A stretch of 64,000 nt of DNA from Telluria beijingensis. GTDB taxonomy: Bacteria; Pseudomonadota; Gammaproteobacteria; Burkholderiales; Burkholderiaceae_D. The notes under the pieces were generated by a model. The model was not told where the DNA came from. It saw nothing but the letters and a program-made list of their open reading frames with translations, and made no database searches. The position numbers and the translations under genes are program-made. Each line of letters starts with the position of its first letter. Position 1 is the stretch's first letter. Positions 25,930-35,355 of the stretch are shown here, in pieces. The stretch spans positions 2,542,854 through 2,606,853 of the forward strand of contig NZ_CP132480.1 of assembly GCF_030770395.1 (NCBI RefSeq). Reading direction: 5' to 3'.

Positions 25930-26158
25930 GACGGCTAGTTCAGCTTGCGCACTGCATGGCAGAAATCGTTTCGGAGCGTCCCATGCGCTGTCCGGGCGCC
26001 CGCCCGCTGCAGCACGGTTCCAGCATATCACCTTCCCCGGGCCGTGTCGCAGCCCTGCGCGCGGCGGTGCGCATGTGGTGACATTCTGTGTATATTGACA
26101 GCCGTATGGACAGCTAGAATCCCGGGCTGGCTTTTTTAACCTACTCGCCCCGCTCTCC

Positions 26159-28336
26159 ATGCCCGATCTCGTCAAACCTGTCCTCAAGGGACTGACCCTG
26201 CCCGCCCTGATCGACGTCAGCAGTGGCCTTGGCCGCGGAACAGTCACTGTCCACGCCACCGACGAAGGCGGGTCGGGCATCCGCGACGTGTTCATCATCC
26301 TGGATCGCCGGATCAGCATGGATTACGGACTAAGCGAGGCTTTCCTGGTGCCCTCGGACGGGCGCGACACGTTCGACGATGCGACTCCCCATAGCGCGAG
26401 CACGGTACTGACGGTCACCAATGCCACCGCGCCGGGCAACTATTCCGTGATCGGCGTATGGGTGTACGACAATGCGGGCAATGCCACCGGCTACACCGCC
26501 GACGACCTGCGCGCCGCCGGTATCGACACCCGCATCCGGATCGTCGGCGGGATCGACGACCGGATCGCGCCGACGCTCGCGGCGCTCATTTTGCCCGAGA
26601 CGCTGGACGTGGGCGCCGGACTGGCGCCGTTCGTGGCCTCGGTGCGGGCGACCGACGAAGGAGGGAGCGGGATTGCCGACGTGACGGTCTTCTTCGACCG
26701 CCCCCTGGGCTTCGATACCGGCGCCAGCGATCGCCTTCTGTTGCCTGGGAGCAGCCGCTCCGATACCTTCGGCGATACCACGCCGCACACGGCCAACGGC
26801 AGCTATACGCTCACTGACAAGACCGCGCCAGGCACATACCATATCGCGCGGATAGAAGTGCAGGACAGAAGCGGCAATGTCAGCACGTACACCACGTCCG
26901 AACTGGAGGCGCTGGGCATCCGCACCGCCATCACTGTCAGCGGCGGCATCGTCGACGATACGGCGCCGGCACTGACCTCGCTGGAGCTGCCTGCGACGAT
27001 CGACCTGAGCACCGGCTCGGCCAATGTCGAGATCCGCGCCGGCGCGCGCGACAACGAAGGCGGCACCGGCGTGCGCGACGTCGTCGTCTACCTCGACGGC
27101 GCGCTCGGCTACCAGGGCTGGAGCTTCGCCAACTTCGCCGTGCCGCAGCCAGGCAGCACGGACACCTTCGACGACGCCACGCCGCGTAGCGCGACTTCCT
27201 GGCTGCCCTTGCGCGCCAATACGCCAGTGGGCGTCTATGGCGTCACCCGGGTCGTCGTCACCGATGCCGCCGGCAACAGCCGTGACTACGACGCCACACA
27301 GCTCGAGGCGATGGGCATCCGCACCACGATGACCGTCGCCGACGGAAAACCGGAGGCGGCCCCGGCACGGGTGACGACCACCATCGCCCCGGACAGCGTG
27401 GTGCATCGGGTCACCACCAGCACCTGGGGCGATGGCGACTGGACGGCGTTCAAGCTGATTTTCGAGTACGACGCCACCCAGGCCGCCTACGGGCAAGTGG
27501 TGGTCAAGGATATGGGCAGCGAACTGCTCGAAGTCTCCACGAGCGTCAGCGGCGGCATCGGTCGCGTCGTGCTGGGTGGGTTCACCTCGGCCGAGGTGTC
27601 GAGGGCGCCGGCGATCGACGTGGTGCTGCAACCGCTGCCGGGCGCCCAGGCTTTCGGCTACACGGTCAAGTCCTTCGTCACGGGAGAATTCGTGCAGGGA
27701 TTCGACCATAGCGGCGCCGGCGTCGTCCACCAAGGCACGGCGGCGGCGGATCGGATCGACAGTGCCGGCCGCCTCACGCAGATCGATGGCGGCGACGGGC
27801 TGGATTGGGTTGTGTTCGGCGACCGGGCCGCCCGCTATACGGTGCGCAGTGCGGGCGATGGCTTCACCGTCGATGACGGCGCCGGCTATGTCGCCCACCT
27901 GCGCAATGTCGAGCGGCTGGCGTTCGCCGACGCGGCGTACGCGCTCGATGTCGATGTCGATGAGGTGCCGGGCCAGGTTTATCGACTGTACCAGGCCGCC
28001 TTCGACCGCAAGCCCGACATGGGCGGCATCGGTTTCTGGATCGGCCAGGTCGAGGCAGGCATGTCGCTGGGCGAGGCCGCCGGCCAGTTCCTTGCAAGCC
28101 CGGAGTTCAGGACCAGGTTCGGCGCGGACACGGCGGATGGCGTCTTCCTGGACACCCTGTACCGCAACGTGCTGCATCGGACACCGGACCAGGCAGGCAA
28201 GGACTTCTGGCTCGGTGCGCTGGCGGCCGGCATCGAGCGCCCTGACGTGCTGCTCGCGTTCAGCGCCAGCGCCGAAAATGTCGGGCAGGTCGCGACGCTG
28301 GTCGCCGACGGCTTCGCCTACACCCCCTGGGGTTGA
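26159..28336 (+). CDS. DUF4214-containing repeat protein, probably secreted
   Basis: 725 residues in three parts. First, three tandem beta-rich repeats of about 125 residues (roughly 8-130, 135-260 and 265-390), each with a DEGGSGIRDV-like turn, DTFxDxTPHSA and a GNxxxYxxxxLxAxGI end. Second, a cohesin- or Ig-like middle and an RTX-like patch (AADRIDSAGRLTQIDGGDG). Third, a C-terminal DUF4214 domain (RLYQAAFDRKPD...VLHRTPDQAG). There is no N-terminal signal peptide, as in type I-secreted surface proteins, but no type I transporter is encoded here. Likely a cell-surface or S-layer-associated protein; this is inference. Confidence 0.8.
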   Translation: MPDLVKPVLKGLTLPALIDVSSGLGRGTVTVHATDEGGSGIRDVFIILDRRISMDYGLSEAFLVPSDGRDTFDDATPHSASTVLTVTNATAPGNYSVIGVWVYDNAGNATGYTADDLRAAGIDTRIRIVGGIDDRIAPTLAALILPETLDVGAGLAPFVASVRATDEGGSGIADVTVFFDRPLGFDTGASDRLLLPGSSRSDTFGDTTPHTANGSYTLTDKTAPGTYHIARIEVQDRSGNVSTYTTSELEALGIRTAITVSGGIVDDTAPALTSLELPATIDLSTGSANVEIRAGARDNEGGTGVRDVVVYLDGALGYQGWSFANFAVPQPGSTDTFDDATPRSATSWLPLRANTPVGVYGVTRVVVTDAAGNSRDYDATQLEAMGIRTTMTVADGKPEAAPARVTTTIAPDSVVHRVTTSTWGDGDWTAFKLIFEYDATQAAYGQVVVKDMGSELLEVSTSVSGGIGRVVLGGFTSAEVSRAPAIDVVLQPLPGAQAFGYTVKSFVTGEFVQGFDHSGAGVVHQGTAAADRIDSAGRLTQIDGGDGLDWVVFGDRAARYTVRSAGDGFTVDDGAGYVAHLRNVERLAFADAAYALDVDVDEVPGQVYRLYQAAFDRKPDMGGIGFWIGQVEAGMSLGEAAGQFLASPEFRTRFGADTADGVFLDTLYRNVLHRTPDQAGKDFWLGALAAGIERPDVLLAFSASAENVGQVATLVADGFAYTPWG

Positions 28337-28357
28337 GCGGCGCGCCAGCGCTCCCGC

Positions 28358-29340
<983 letters not shown>

Positions 29341-29358
29341 TGGTGCTAAATATAAATC

Positions 29359-29994
29359 TCAAGGAATCTGCAACAGTTTGTGGGTCTGGAGGCTGAGCTT
29401 CCACTTGGGGTTGGCGCGGCAGGTCTCGATCGCCAGGCGCAGGTTGTGGGCGGCCAGCGGACCGTCCATTGCCTGCACGTAGAAATGCTCGAAGTCGAGC
29501 CCTTCGTAGGCGGCCAGGTCTTGCCCCGTCTGCGGGATGACGACCTTGATCTCGCTGCCTTTGTGCACCGCCAGTGTCGACCCCATCTTGGGGCTGACGC
29601 AGATCCAGTCCACGCCTTCCGGTACCGGCAGGGTGCCATTGGTCTCGATGGCGATGGTGAAGCCGCGCGCATGCATGGCGTCGATCAGCGGACGGTCGAG
29701 CTGGAGCAGCGGTTCGCCGCCGGTGAACACGACGTATTTGCTTGCCGGGTAGCTTGCCGGCCACAGGCCGTCGATCTCGGCCGCCAGCAGCTCGGCCGTC
29801 TTGAACTTGCCGCCGCGCTCGCCATCGGTGCCGACGAAATCGGTGTCGCAAAACTGGCACACCGCGCTTGGGCGATCGGCTTCGCGCCCGGTCCACAGGT
29901 TGCAGCCGGAAAAGCGGCAGAACACGGCCGGCCGCCCCGCATGGGCGCCCTCGCCCTGCAAGGTATAGAAGATCTCTTTGATGCTGTAAGTCAC
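29359..29994 (-). CDS. queE: 7-carboxy-7-deazaguanine synthase (radical SAM)
   Basis: 211 residues. The substrate motif TLQGEGAHAGRPAVF is followed by cluster cysteines Cys31, Cys46 and Cys49 with CX14CX2C spacing, the variant known from Burkholderia-type QueE, instead of the usual CX3CX2C. TGGEPLLQ and IETNGT follow. The 4Fe-4S/SAM enzyme contracts 6-carboxytetrahydropterin to CDG. The GTG start at 29994 has GAGG six bases upstream. It heads the queE-queD-tadA operon, with a TATAAT element just upstream. Confidence 0.94.
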   Translation of the reverse strand: MTYSIKEIFYTLQGEGAHAGRPAVFCRFSGCNLWTGREADRPSAVCQFCDTDFVGTDGERGGKFKTAELLAAEIDGLWPASYPASKYVVFTGGEPLLQLDRPLIDAMHARGFTIAIETNGTLPVPEGVDWICVSPKMGSTLAVHKGSEIKVVIPQTGQDLAAYEGLDFEHFYVQAMDGPLAAHNLRLAIETCRANPKWKLSLQTHKLLQIP

Positions 29995-30017
29995 GGTAAG
30001 CCTCTCGTCAACCTTCC

Positions 30018-30023
30018 ATTATA
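30018..30023 (-). promoter_or_regulatory. -10 element of the queE-queD-tadA operon
   Basis: On the minus strand a perfect TATAAT lies 23 bases ahead of the queE GTG. No clear -35 is seen in the GC-rich sequence at the expected distance (about 30041-30046). The leader would be under 20 bases, so there is no room for a preQ1 riboswitch. Confidence 0.4.
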
Positions 30024-30177
30024 GCGCGCCGGCCGGCGTCGCGCAGCCGCCCGCGACCGGTTGCACCCGCCCAACAGACTGTGTCGCAACGCCCTCGCTT
30101 GAGAAGCAACAATATTCCTATAGACGCCCAGCGGTAATGTCCTACGGAACATTCCGAATCCCGTAAGAGGGCCACTC

Positions 30178-31107
30178 ATGACAAAGACTGTGTTATTCCT
30201 AGTTTCCCTGTCCCTTCTTGCCGACGGCGCCGCGGCGAGCGAAGCCCATGCATTGGTGCCGATGCCGTGGCGTAGCGCGCCGCCCGAGGTGCTGGCCTGC
30301 GCGCTGGTGACCCTGGCGGCCCTGGTGCTGGCCTATATCGGCCTGCGCCGCAGCGTCACGACCGACGAACGCGCGCGCGCCCTGCAGCACCAGCTGGCGG
30401 CCGAGCGCGAGGCGCGCTGCCAGTCCGACCAGGCGCTGGCCGACAACCACGACGTGCTGTGCCGGCTGGTGCGCCAGCACGAGGGCGTGCGCGAGGGCGA
30501 ACGAACCCGGATCGGCTGCGAGCTGCAGGTCGAGCTGGGCCGCCGCCTGTTGAGCTTGCGCAATGAGATGGCAAGCCTGCACGAGTGCGCCGGGGCGGCG
30601 CCCGCCCTGGGCGCCAGGCTCGACCACGCCCTGGCGAATATCGATGGCACGATCCACGCGGTGCGCGCCGTCGTCGGAGGTTTGCGCGGCGTCAATCCAG
30701 GCGATGGCTTGCGCCAGGCCCTGGAGCGCTGCCTGGCCGACCATGCCCACAGCCACGGCCTGCGTTACCGCTTCGAGGCCGGCATCGACCCTGGGTCGCG
30801 CGCCAGCCAGGACCGGACCGCGCGCCTGGCCGTGTTCCGCGTGCTGCAGGACGTGCTGGCCGGCACGGCAAGCCGCGCGAGCACGACCGGCGAGGAGCGC
30901 GAACTGCATGTGCGCCTGCTCGAAGGCGCCGGCACGCTTGGCCTCGAGATCGACGGCTGCGCCGGTCCCGCGGACGACCTGTCGGCCCTACCCGCCGAAC
31001 TGCACGAGCAGATCCGCGCCCTGGGCGGCGTGCTGCGCAAGGTCGCCACCGCCGAACGGCGCGCGCGCTGGTCGCTGTCGCTGCCCGTCATGGCGGAGGT
31101 CGCCTAG
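30178..31107 (+). CDS. Degenerate NarX/DesK-type histidine kinase (phospho-acceptor His lost)
   Basis: 309 residues: signal-anchor helix (1-20), a second membrane helix (about 38-56), a coiled coil, then a HisKA_3-like box. At residues 108-121 it reads ERTRIGCELQVELG, where active kinases have ERxRIAxELHDxLG, so the acceptor His is Gln117. The C-terminal ATPase region lacks the N-box Asn (VFRVLQDVLAGTASRA) and the Asp of the G1 box. It therefore cannot be a normal kinase and may be a decoy, sensor or regulator of another kinase. AAGAGG precedes the ATG. A diguanylate cyclase gene follows 148 bases later. Confidence 0.8.
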   Translation: MTKTVLFLVSLSLLADGAAASEAHALVPMPWRSAPPEVLACALVTLAALVLAYIGLRRSVTTDERARALQHQLAAEREARCQSDQALADNHDVLCRLVRQHEGVREGERTRIGCELQVELGRRLLSLRNEMASLHECAGAAPALGARLDHALANIDGTIHAVRAVVGGLRGVNPGDGLRQALERCLADHAHSHGLRYRFEAGIDPGSRASQDRTARLAVFRVLQDVLAGTASRASTTGEERELHVRLLEGAGTLGLEIDGCAGPADDLSALPAELHEQIRALGGVLRKVATAERRARWSLSLPVMAEVA

Positions 31108-31255
31108 CTCCGCATGGCCGTTGCGAAAATTCCATCCCGCCATTGTTTTTGCTGAAAATCAATGGCGTAAACCTGCGCATGGCGCAGTATCGGACCCTGG
31201 CGGCAAGGGATGACTTGTCGCAACCGATACCGCAACCAACCGCAGAGGACGGCTC

Positions 31256-32242
31256 ATGAGCTCACCCAGCACCGCCACAGGCCCGACAGCCCTGGTCCAG
31301 GACGTGGCCTTCGTGGGGCAGTTGATGGAAAGCCTGTCGGTGCCCGTGTTCGTGCTGGACACCGATGCCCGCGTGATGATCTGGAACCGCGCCTGCGAGC
31401 AGCTCACCGGCGTGCCTGCGCCCGAAGTGCTCGGCACCGGCGACCACTGGCGCAGCTTCTACGAGCAGCAGCGTCCCACCCTGGCCGACCTGGTGCTCAA
31501 GGGCCGGCGCGACGAATCGCGTCCGGCCCGCCCCCAGGCGCCGGCCGCCGGCGGCCGCTGCCCGCCCGCGCTGTCGATCGAGAGCTGGTGCGACATGCCG
31601 CGCGCCGGCCGCCGGCGCTACCTGGCGGCCGACGCCAGCCCGATCTTCGACGCCGGCGGCAAGCTGTCGGCGGTGGTCGAGACCCTGCGCGACCTGACCG
31701 ACGAAAAGATGGCGCAGATCGCGCTCGAGCAGCTGGCCACGCGCGACGGGCTCACCGGCCTGGCCAACCGGCGCTGCTTCGACGACACCCTGCATGCGGA
31801 ATGGAACCGCGCGCTGCGCCAGATGCAGCCGCTGTCGCTCCTGATGGTCGACGTCGACAACTTCAAGGCCTATAACGATGCCCATGGCCACCTGGGCGGC
31901 GACGAATGCCTCAAGCGGGTGGCGCGCGCCGTGGCCAGCGAGATGCGCGCCAACGACCTGGTGGCGCGCTACGGCGGCGAGGAATTCGCCGTCATCCTGC
32001 CCAACCAGTCGCTCAAGGGCGCGGCCATCGTGGCCGAACGCATCCGCTGCCGGGTCGAGCAGCTGCAACTGCCGTGCCGCTTCGCCGCCGGCCACGTGAC
32101 CGTGTCGATCGGCGCCGCCACCGCCATCGCCGGTCAGGACAACCACGCCAGCCAGCTGGTCGCGATCGCCGACGCCGCCCTGTACCGCGCCAAGCACCTG
32201 GGCCGCAACCGCATCAGCCTGCCGATGACCGAGGCCGCGTAA
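31256..32242 (+). CDS. PAS-GGDEF diguanylate cyclase
   Basis: 328 residues, soluble. A PAS domain (about 18-155, with FVLDTDARVMIWNRACEQLTG) contains a Pro/Arg-rich insert near 85-105. The GGDEF domain (165-322) has an intact RYGGEEF active site and the inhibitory RxxD (RAND) five residues upstream. It condenses two GTP to c-di-GMP with product inhibition. There are no membrane helices, so the signal is cytosolic or relayed by a partner; the adjacent degenerate kinase is a candidate. AGAGGA precedes the ATG. Confidence 0.92.
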   Translation: MSSPSTATGPTALVQDVAFVGQLMESLSVPVFVLDTDARVMIWNRACEQLTGVPAPEVLGTGDHWRSFYEQQRPTLADLVLKGRRDESRPARPQAPAAGGRCPPALSIESWCDMPRAGRRRYLAADASPIFDAGGKLSAVVETLRDLTDEKMAQIALEQLATRDGLTGLANRRCFDDTLHAEWNRALRQMQPLSLLMVDVDNFKAYNDAHGHLGGDECLKRVARAVASEMRANDLVARYGGEEFAVILPNQSLKGAAIVAERIRCRVEQLQLPCRFAAGHVTVSIGAATAIAGQDNHASQLVAIADAALYRAKHLGRNRISLPMTEAA

Positions 32243-32320
32243 ACACGCGGCATCCTGCCGCTGTTCATTCCTTGGCGGATAGACTATCCTTCGCGATTGT
32301 CTATTTTCCAAGGAGACATC

Positions 32321-35182
32321 GTGTTCCATTCGACCCTGTCGCGCACCACGCTCGCGACGCTCATTTCCGGCGTGCTGCTGGCCGCGCCGGCCAGCGCGGC
32401 GCCGGCCGCCCCGGCGAAGGCGGCATCCGCCGACGTCCTGCCGTTCAAGGCGACCGAGAAGCTGCTCCCCAATGGCCTGAAGGTGATCGTGGTGCCGACC
32501 GGCTTCCCGAACCTGGTCTCGGTCCACATCCCGGTGCAGACCGGTTCGCGCAATGAAGTCGAGCCGGGCAAGTCGGGCTTCGCCCACTTCTTCGAGCACA
32601 TGATGTTCCGCGGGACGCCGACCTACCCGCCCGAGAAGTACCAGGAAGTGATCACCAAGGCCGGCGCGCGCCAGAACGCGTATACCAGCGACGACCTGAC
32701 CAATTACTACACCACCTTCGCCAAGCAGGACCTGGAGACGGTGCTGAAGGTCGAGGCGGACCGCTTCCAGCACCTGTCGTATCCGGTCGAGGCCTTCAAG
32801 ACCGAATCGCGCGCCGTGCTGGGCGAATACAACAAGAACAGCGCCAACCCGATGTCGAAGCTGTTCGAGGTGCAGCGCGACGCCGCCTACACCACCCACA
32901 CCTACAAGCACACCACGATGGGCTTCCTGAAGGACATCGAGGACATGCCCAACCAGTACGATTACTCGAAGGTCTTCTTCGACCGCTGGTACCGCCCCGA
33001 AAAGACCGCCATCATCATCGCTGGCGACGTCGAGCCGGCCAAGGCGATCGCGATGGTCGAGAAATACTGGGCCGGTTGGAAGCGCGGCACCTTCAAGTCG
33101 AACGTGCCGGTGGAACCGGCCCCGCGCGGCGCCCAGTACCGCCACGTGGCCTGGCAGACGCCGACCCTGCCGCTGGTGACGGTGGCCTACCGCGCGCCGA
33201 GCTTCGTCGCCCAGCAGAAGGAGCAGGCGGCGCTGTCGATGGCGCTGTCGCTGTCGTTTGGCCGCACCTCGCCGCTGTACAAGCGCCTGGTGCAGGACGA
33301 GCAAAAGGTCGACCAGCTGTTCGACTTCACGCCGAACCGGGTCGATCCGACCCTGGCCACGATCGGCGCGCGGGTGAAGAACCCGGCGGACGCGCTCATG
33401 GTGCGCGACGCCATCCTGCAGACGGTGGCAAAGCTGCGCGACGAACCCGTGAGCGCCCAGGAACTGGAAGCGGCCAAGTCGGCCCAGAAGTATGGCCTGA
33501 TCCGCTCGCTCGACAACACCGAGGCGATCGCCTCGACCCTGGCCTCGTACGTGCACTTCGAGCGTTCGTATGGCACGCTGAACCAGTACTACCGCGTGAT
33601 CGACAGCCTCACGCCGGCCGACCTGCAGGCCGCCGCGCGCAAATACCTGGTCGACGACAGCATGGTCGTCACCACCCTGTCGCACGCCGCGCTGCCGAAG
33701 GGAATCGAAGAGTTGCCGAAGCTGGCCTCGTTCGCCCCGCAGGCGGGCGATGCCAAATTCGACGTGCTGGTGCAGAAGTCGACGTTGCCGCAGATTCGCT
33801 TCAAGCTGCTGTTCCCGGCTGGCTCCGCCCACGATCCGAAGAGCAAGGAAGGCCTGGCCGCCCTGACGGCAGCCATGGTGGCCTCGAGCGGCTCGCGCGA
33901 GCGCAAGATCGACGAGGTGACCAAGGCACTGTTCCCGATGGCCGGCAGCTTCACCGAGCAGACCGACAAGGAGATGACGACCTTCACCGGCACGATCCAC
34001 AAGGATAACTGGGACCAATTCCTCGGCATTGCCATGCCGCTGTTGAATGATCCAGGCTTCCGCGAGGAAGACTTCCGCCGCCTGAAGGACGCCCAGCGTA
34101 ACGCCCTGGTGCTGGACCTGAAGGACAATAACGAAGAGGAGTTCGGCAAGGAAAGGCTACAGGCTCGCGTGTTCGCCGGCACCGGCTACGGTCATCCGGT
34201 GCTGGGCACCGTCGCCGGCATCGACGCCATCACGCTGGACGACGTGAAGGCCTTCTACGCCCAGGCTTATACCCGCGGCGCGGTGAAGGTCGGCATCTCG
34301 GGCGACGTGACGGACGCAATGACGGCGTCGCTCAAGGCCCAGCTGGCGCGCCTGCCGCAAGGCGCCGGCCTGCCGGCGACGAACGTGCCGAAGGGCCGCA
34401 TGCCGAACGGCCTGGAAGTCGAAATCGTCGAAAAGAACACCCGCGCCACCGCGATCTCGTTCGGCCTGCCGCTTGAGGTCACGCGCAAGCATCCGGATTT
34501 TGCTGCCCTGTGGCTGGCCAAGACCTGGCTCGGCGAGCACCGTTCCTCGAGCGCCCACCTGTACCAGCGCATCCGCGAAGAGCGCGGCATGAACTATGGC
34601 GACTATGCCTATATCGAAGCCTTCCCGCGCGGGATGTTCCAGTTCTTCCCGAACCCGAACCTGGGTCGCAAGGCGCAGCTGTTCGAAGTGTGGATCCGTC
34701 CGGTGGCGCCGCAGAACGGCCACTTCGCGCTGCGCGTGGCGCTGCACGAACTGGGCAAGATGGTCGATGGCGGCATTAGCCAGGCTGATTTCGAGACCAC
34801 CCGCGACTACCTGCTCAAGAACGTGTTCGTGATGACCGCGACCCAGGACCAGCAACTGGGCTATGCGCTCGATTCGCAGTGGTATGGCACGCCGGAGTTC
34901 ACGACCATGATGCGTGACGCGCTGTCGAAGCTGACTGCCGCCGACGTCAATGCGGCGATCAGGAAGCACCTGTCGGCGAAAAACCTGTCGGTGGTGATCA
35001 TCACCAAGGATGCTGCCGGTTTGAAGGAGGCGCTGGTGAGCGACGCCTTCTCGCCGATCAAGTATGACGCCAATAAGCCGCAAAGCCTGCTGGACGAGGA
35101 CAAGCAGATCGGTTCGATGAAGTTGAATATCAAGCCGGAGGCGGTGACGATCACGCCGGCGGCCGAGGTGTTCGCGCGATAA
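32321..35182 (+). CDS. Exported M16 zinc metallopeptidase (two-domain)
   Basis: 953 residues. A signal peptide (to about residue 27, ending PASAAPA) is followed by an active M16 half with the inverted zinc motif HFFEH (89-93) and the third ligand Glu169 (LGEYNKN). A second, inactive-type M16 half lacks HxxEH. The fused arrangement resembles periplasmic pitrilysin/PqqL-like peptidases that degrade peptides in a closed chamber. The GTG start at 32321 was chosen because AAGGAG lies five bases upstream; the TTG 8 codons earlier has none. A REP-like element follows the stop directly. Confidence 0.93.
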   Translation: MFHSTLSRTTLATLISGVLLAAPASAAPAAPAKAASADVLPFKATEKLLPNGLKVIVVPTGFPNLVSVHIPVQTGSRNEVEPGKSGFAHFFEHMMFRGTPTYPPEKYQEVITKAGARQNAYTSDDLTNYYTTFAKQDLETVLKVEADRFQHLSYPVEAFKTESRAVLGEYNKNSANPMSKLFEVQRDAAYTTHTYKHTTMGFLKDIEDMPNQYDYSKVFFDRWYRPEKTAIIIAGDVEPAKAIAMVEKYWAGWKRGTFKSNVPVEPAPRGAQYRHVAWQTPTLPLVTVAYRAPSFVAQQKEQAALSMALSLSFGRTSPLYKRLVQDEQKVDQLFDFTPNRVDPTLATIGARVKNPADALMVRDAILQTVAKLRDEPVSAQELEAAKSAQKYGLIRSLDNTEAIASTLASYVHFERSYGTLNQYYRVIDSLTPADLQAAARKYLVDDSMVVTTLSHAALPKGIEELPKLASFAPQAGDAKFDVLVQKSTLPQIRFKLLFPAGSAHDPKSKEGLAALTAAMVASSGSRERKIDEVTKALFPMAGSFTEQTDKEMTTFTGTIHKDNWDQFLGIAMPLLNDPGFREEDFRRLKDAQRNALVLDLKDNNEEEFGKERLQARVFAGTGYGHPVLGTVAGIDAITLDDVKAFYAQAYTRGAVKVGISGDVTDAMTASLKAQLARLPQGAGLPATNVPKGRMPNGLEVEIVEKNTRATAISFGLPLEVTRKHPDFAALWLAKTWLGEHRSSSAHLYQRIREERGMNYGDYAYIEAFPRGMFQFFPNPNLGRKAQLFEVWIRPVAPQNGHFALRVALHELGKMVDGGISQADFETTRDYLLKNVFVMTATQDQQLGYALDSQWYGTPEFTTMMRDALSKLTAADVNAAIRKHLSAKNLSVVIITKDAAGLKEALVSDAFSPIKYDANKPQSLLDEDKQIGSMKLNIKPEAVTITPAAEVFAR

Positions 35183-35183
35183 A

Positions 35184-35293
35184 CGACGTCGTCCCCGCGA
35201 AGGCGGGGACCCAAGTCTCGTAGCGCACCATATGTTCGAATCGTAGTGGCCGCAGTGAAGACTTGGGTCCCCGCCTGCGCGGGGACGACGTGG
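35184..35293. repeat. REP-like paired palindrome, copy 2
   Basis: Starts two bases after the M16 stop. GTCGTCCCCGCGAAGGCGGGGACC faces GGTCCCCGCCTGCGCGGGGACGAC in two pieces (each itself a hairpin), and ACCCAAGTCT pairs with AGACTTGGGT. The whole is a roughly 31-bp imperfect inverted repeat with about 40 bases between the arms. It lies between convergent genes. Very similar to copy 3. Confidence 0.85.
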
Positions 35294-35355
35294 TTATTGC
35301 AACTCCAAAAGTTCTCGTCAGCCTATCGCAATTACTGGAGTTCGCATCTTGATGC

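Noticed and set aside
26095..26120. TTGACA and TAGAAT upstream of the DUF4214 gene
   Set aside because: The spacer is only 14 bases, too short for a sigma-70 promoter.
29995..30060. preQ1 riboswitch upstream of queE
   Set aside because: The TATAAT element leaves a leader under 20 bases; no suitable hairpin or purine-rich pseudoknot tail.
31262..34018. A 918-residue minus-strand open frame
   Set aside because: Antisense to the diguanylate cyclase and M16 genes, both of which have catalytic motifs; the frame is His/Arg-rich with no domains.
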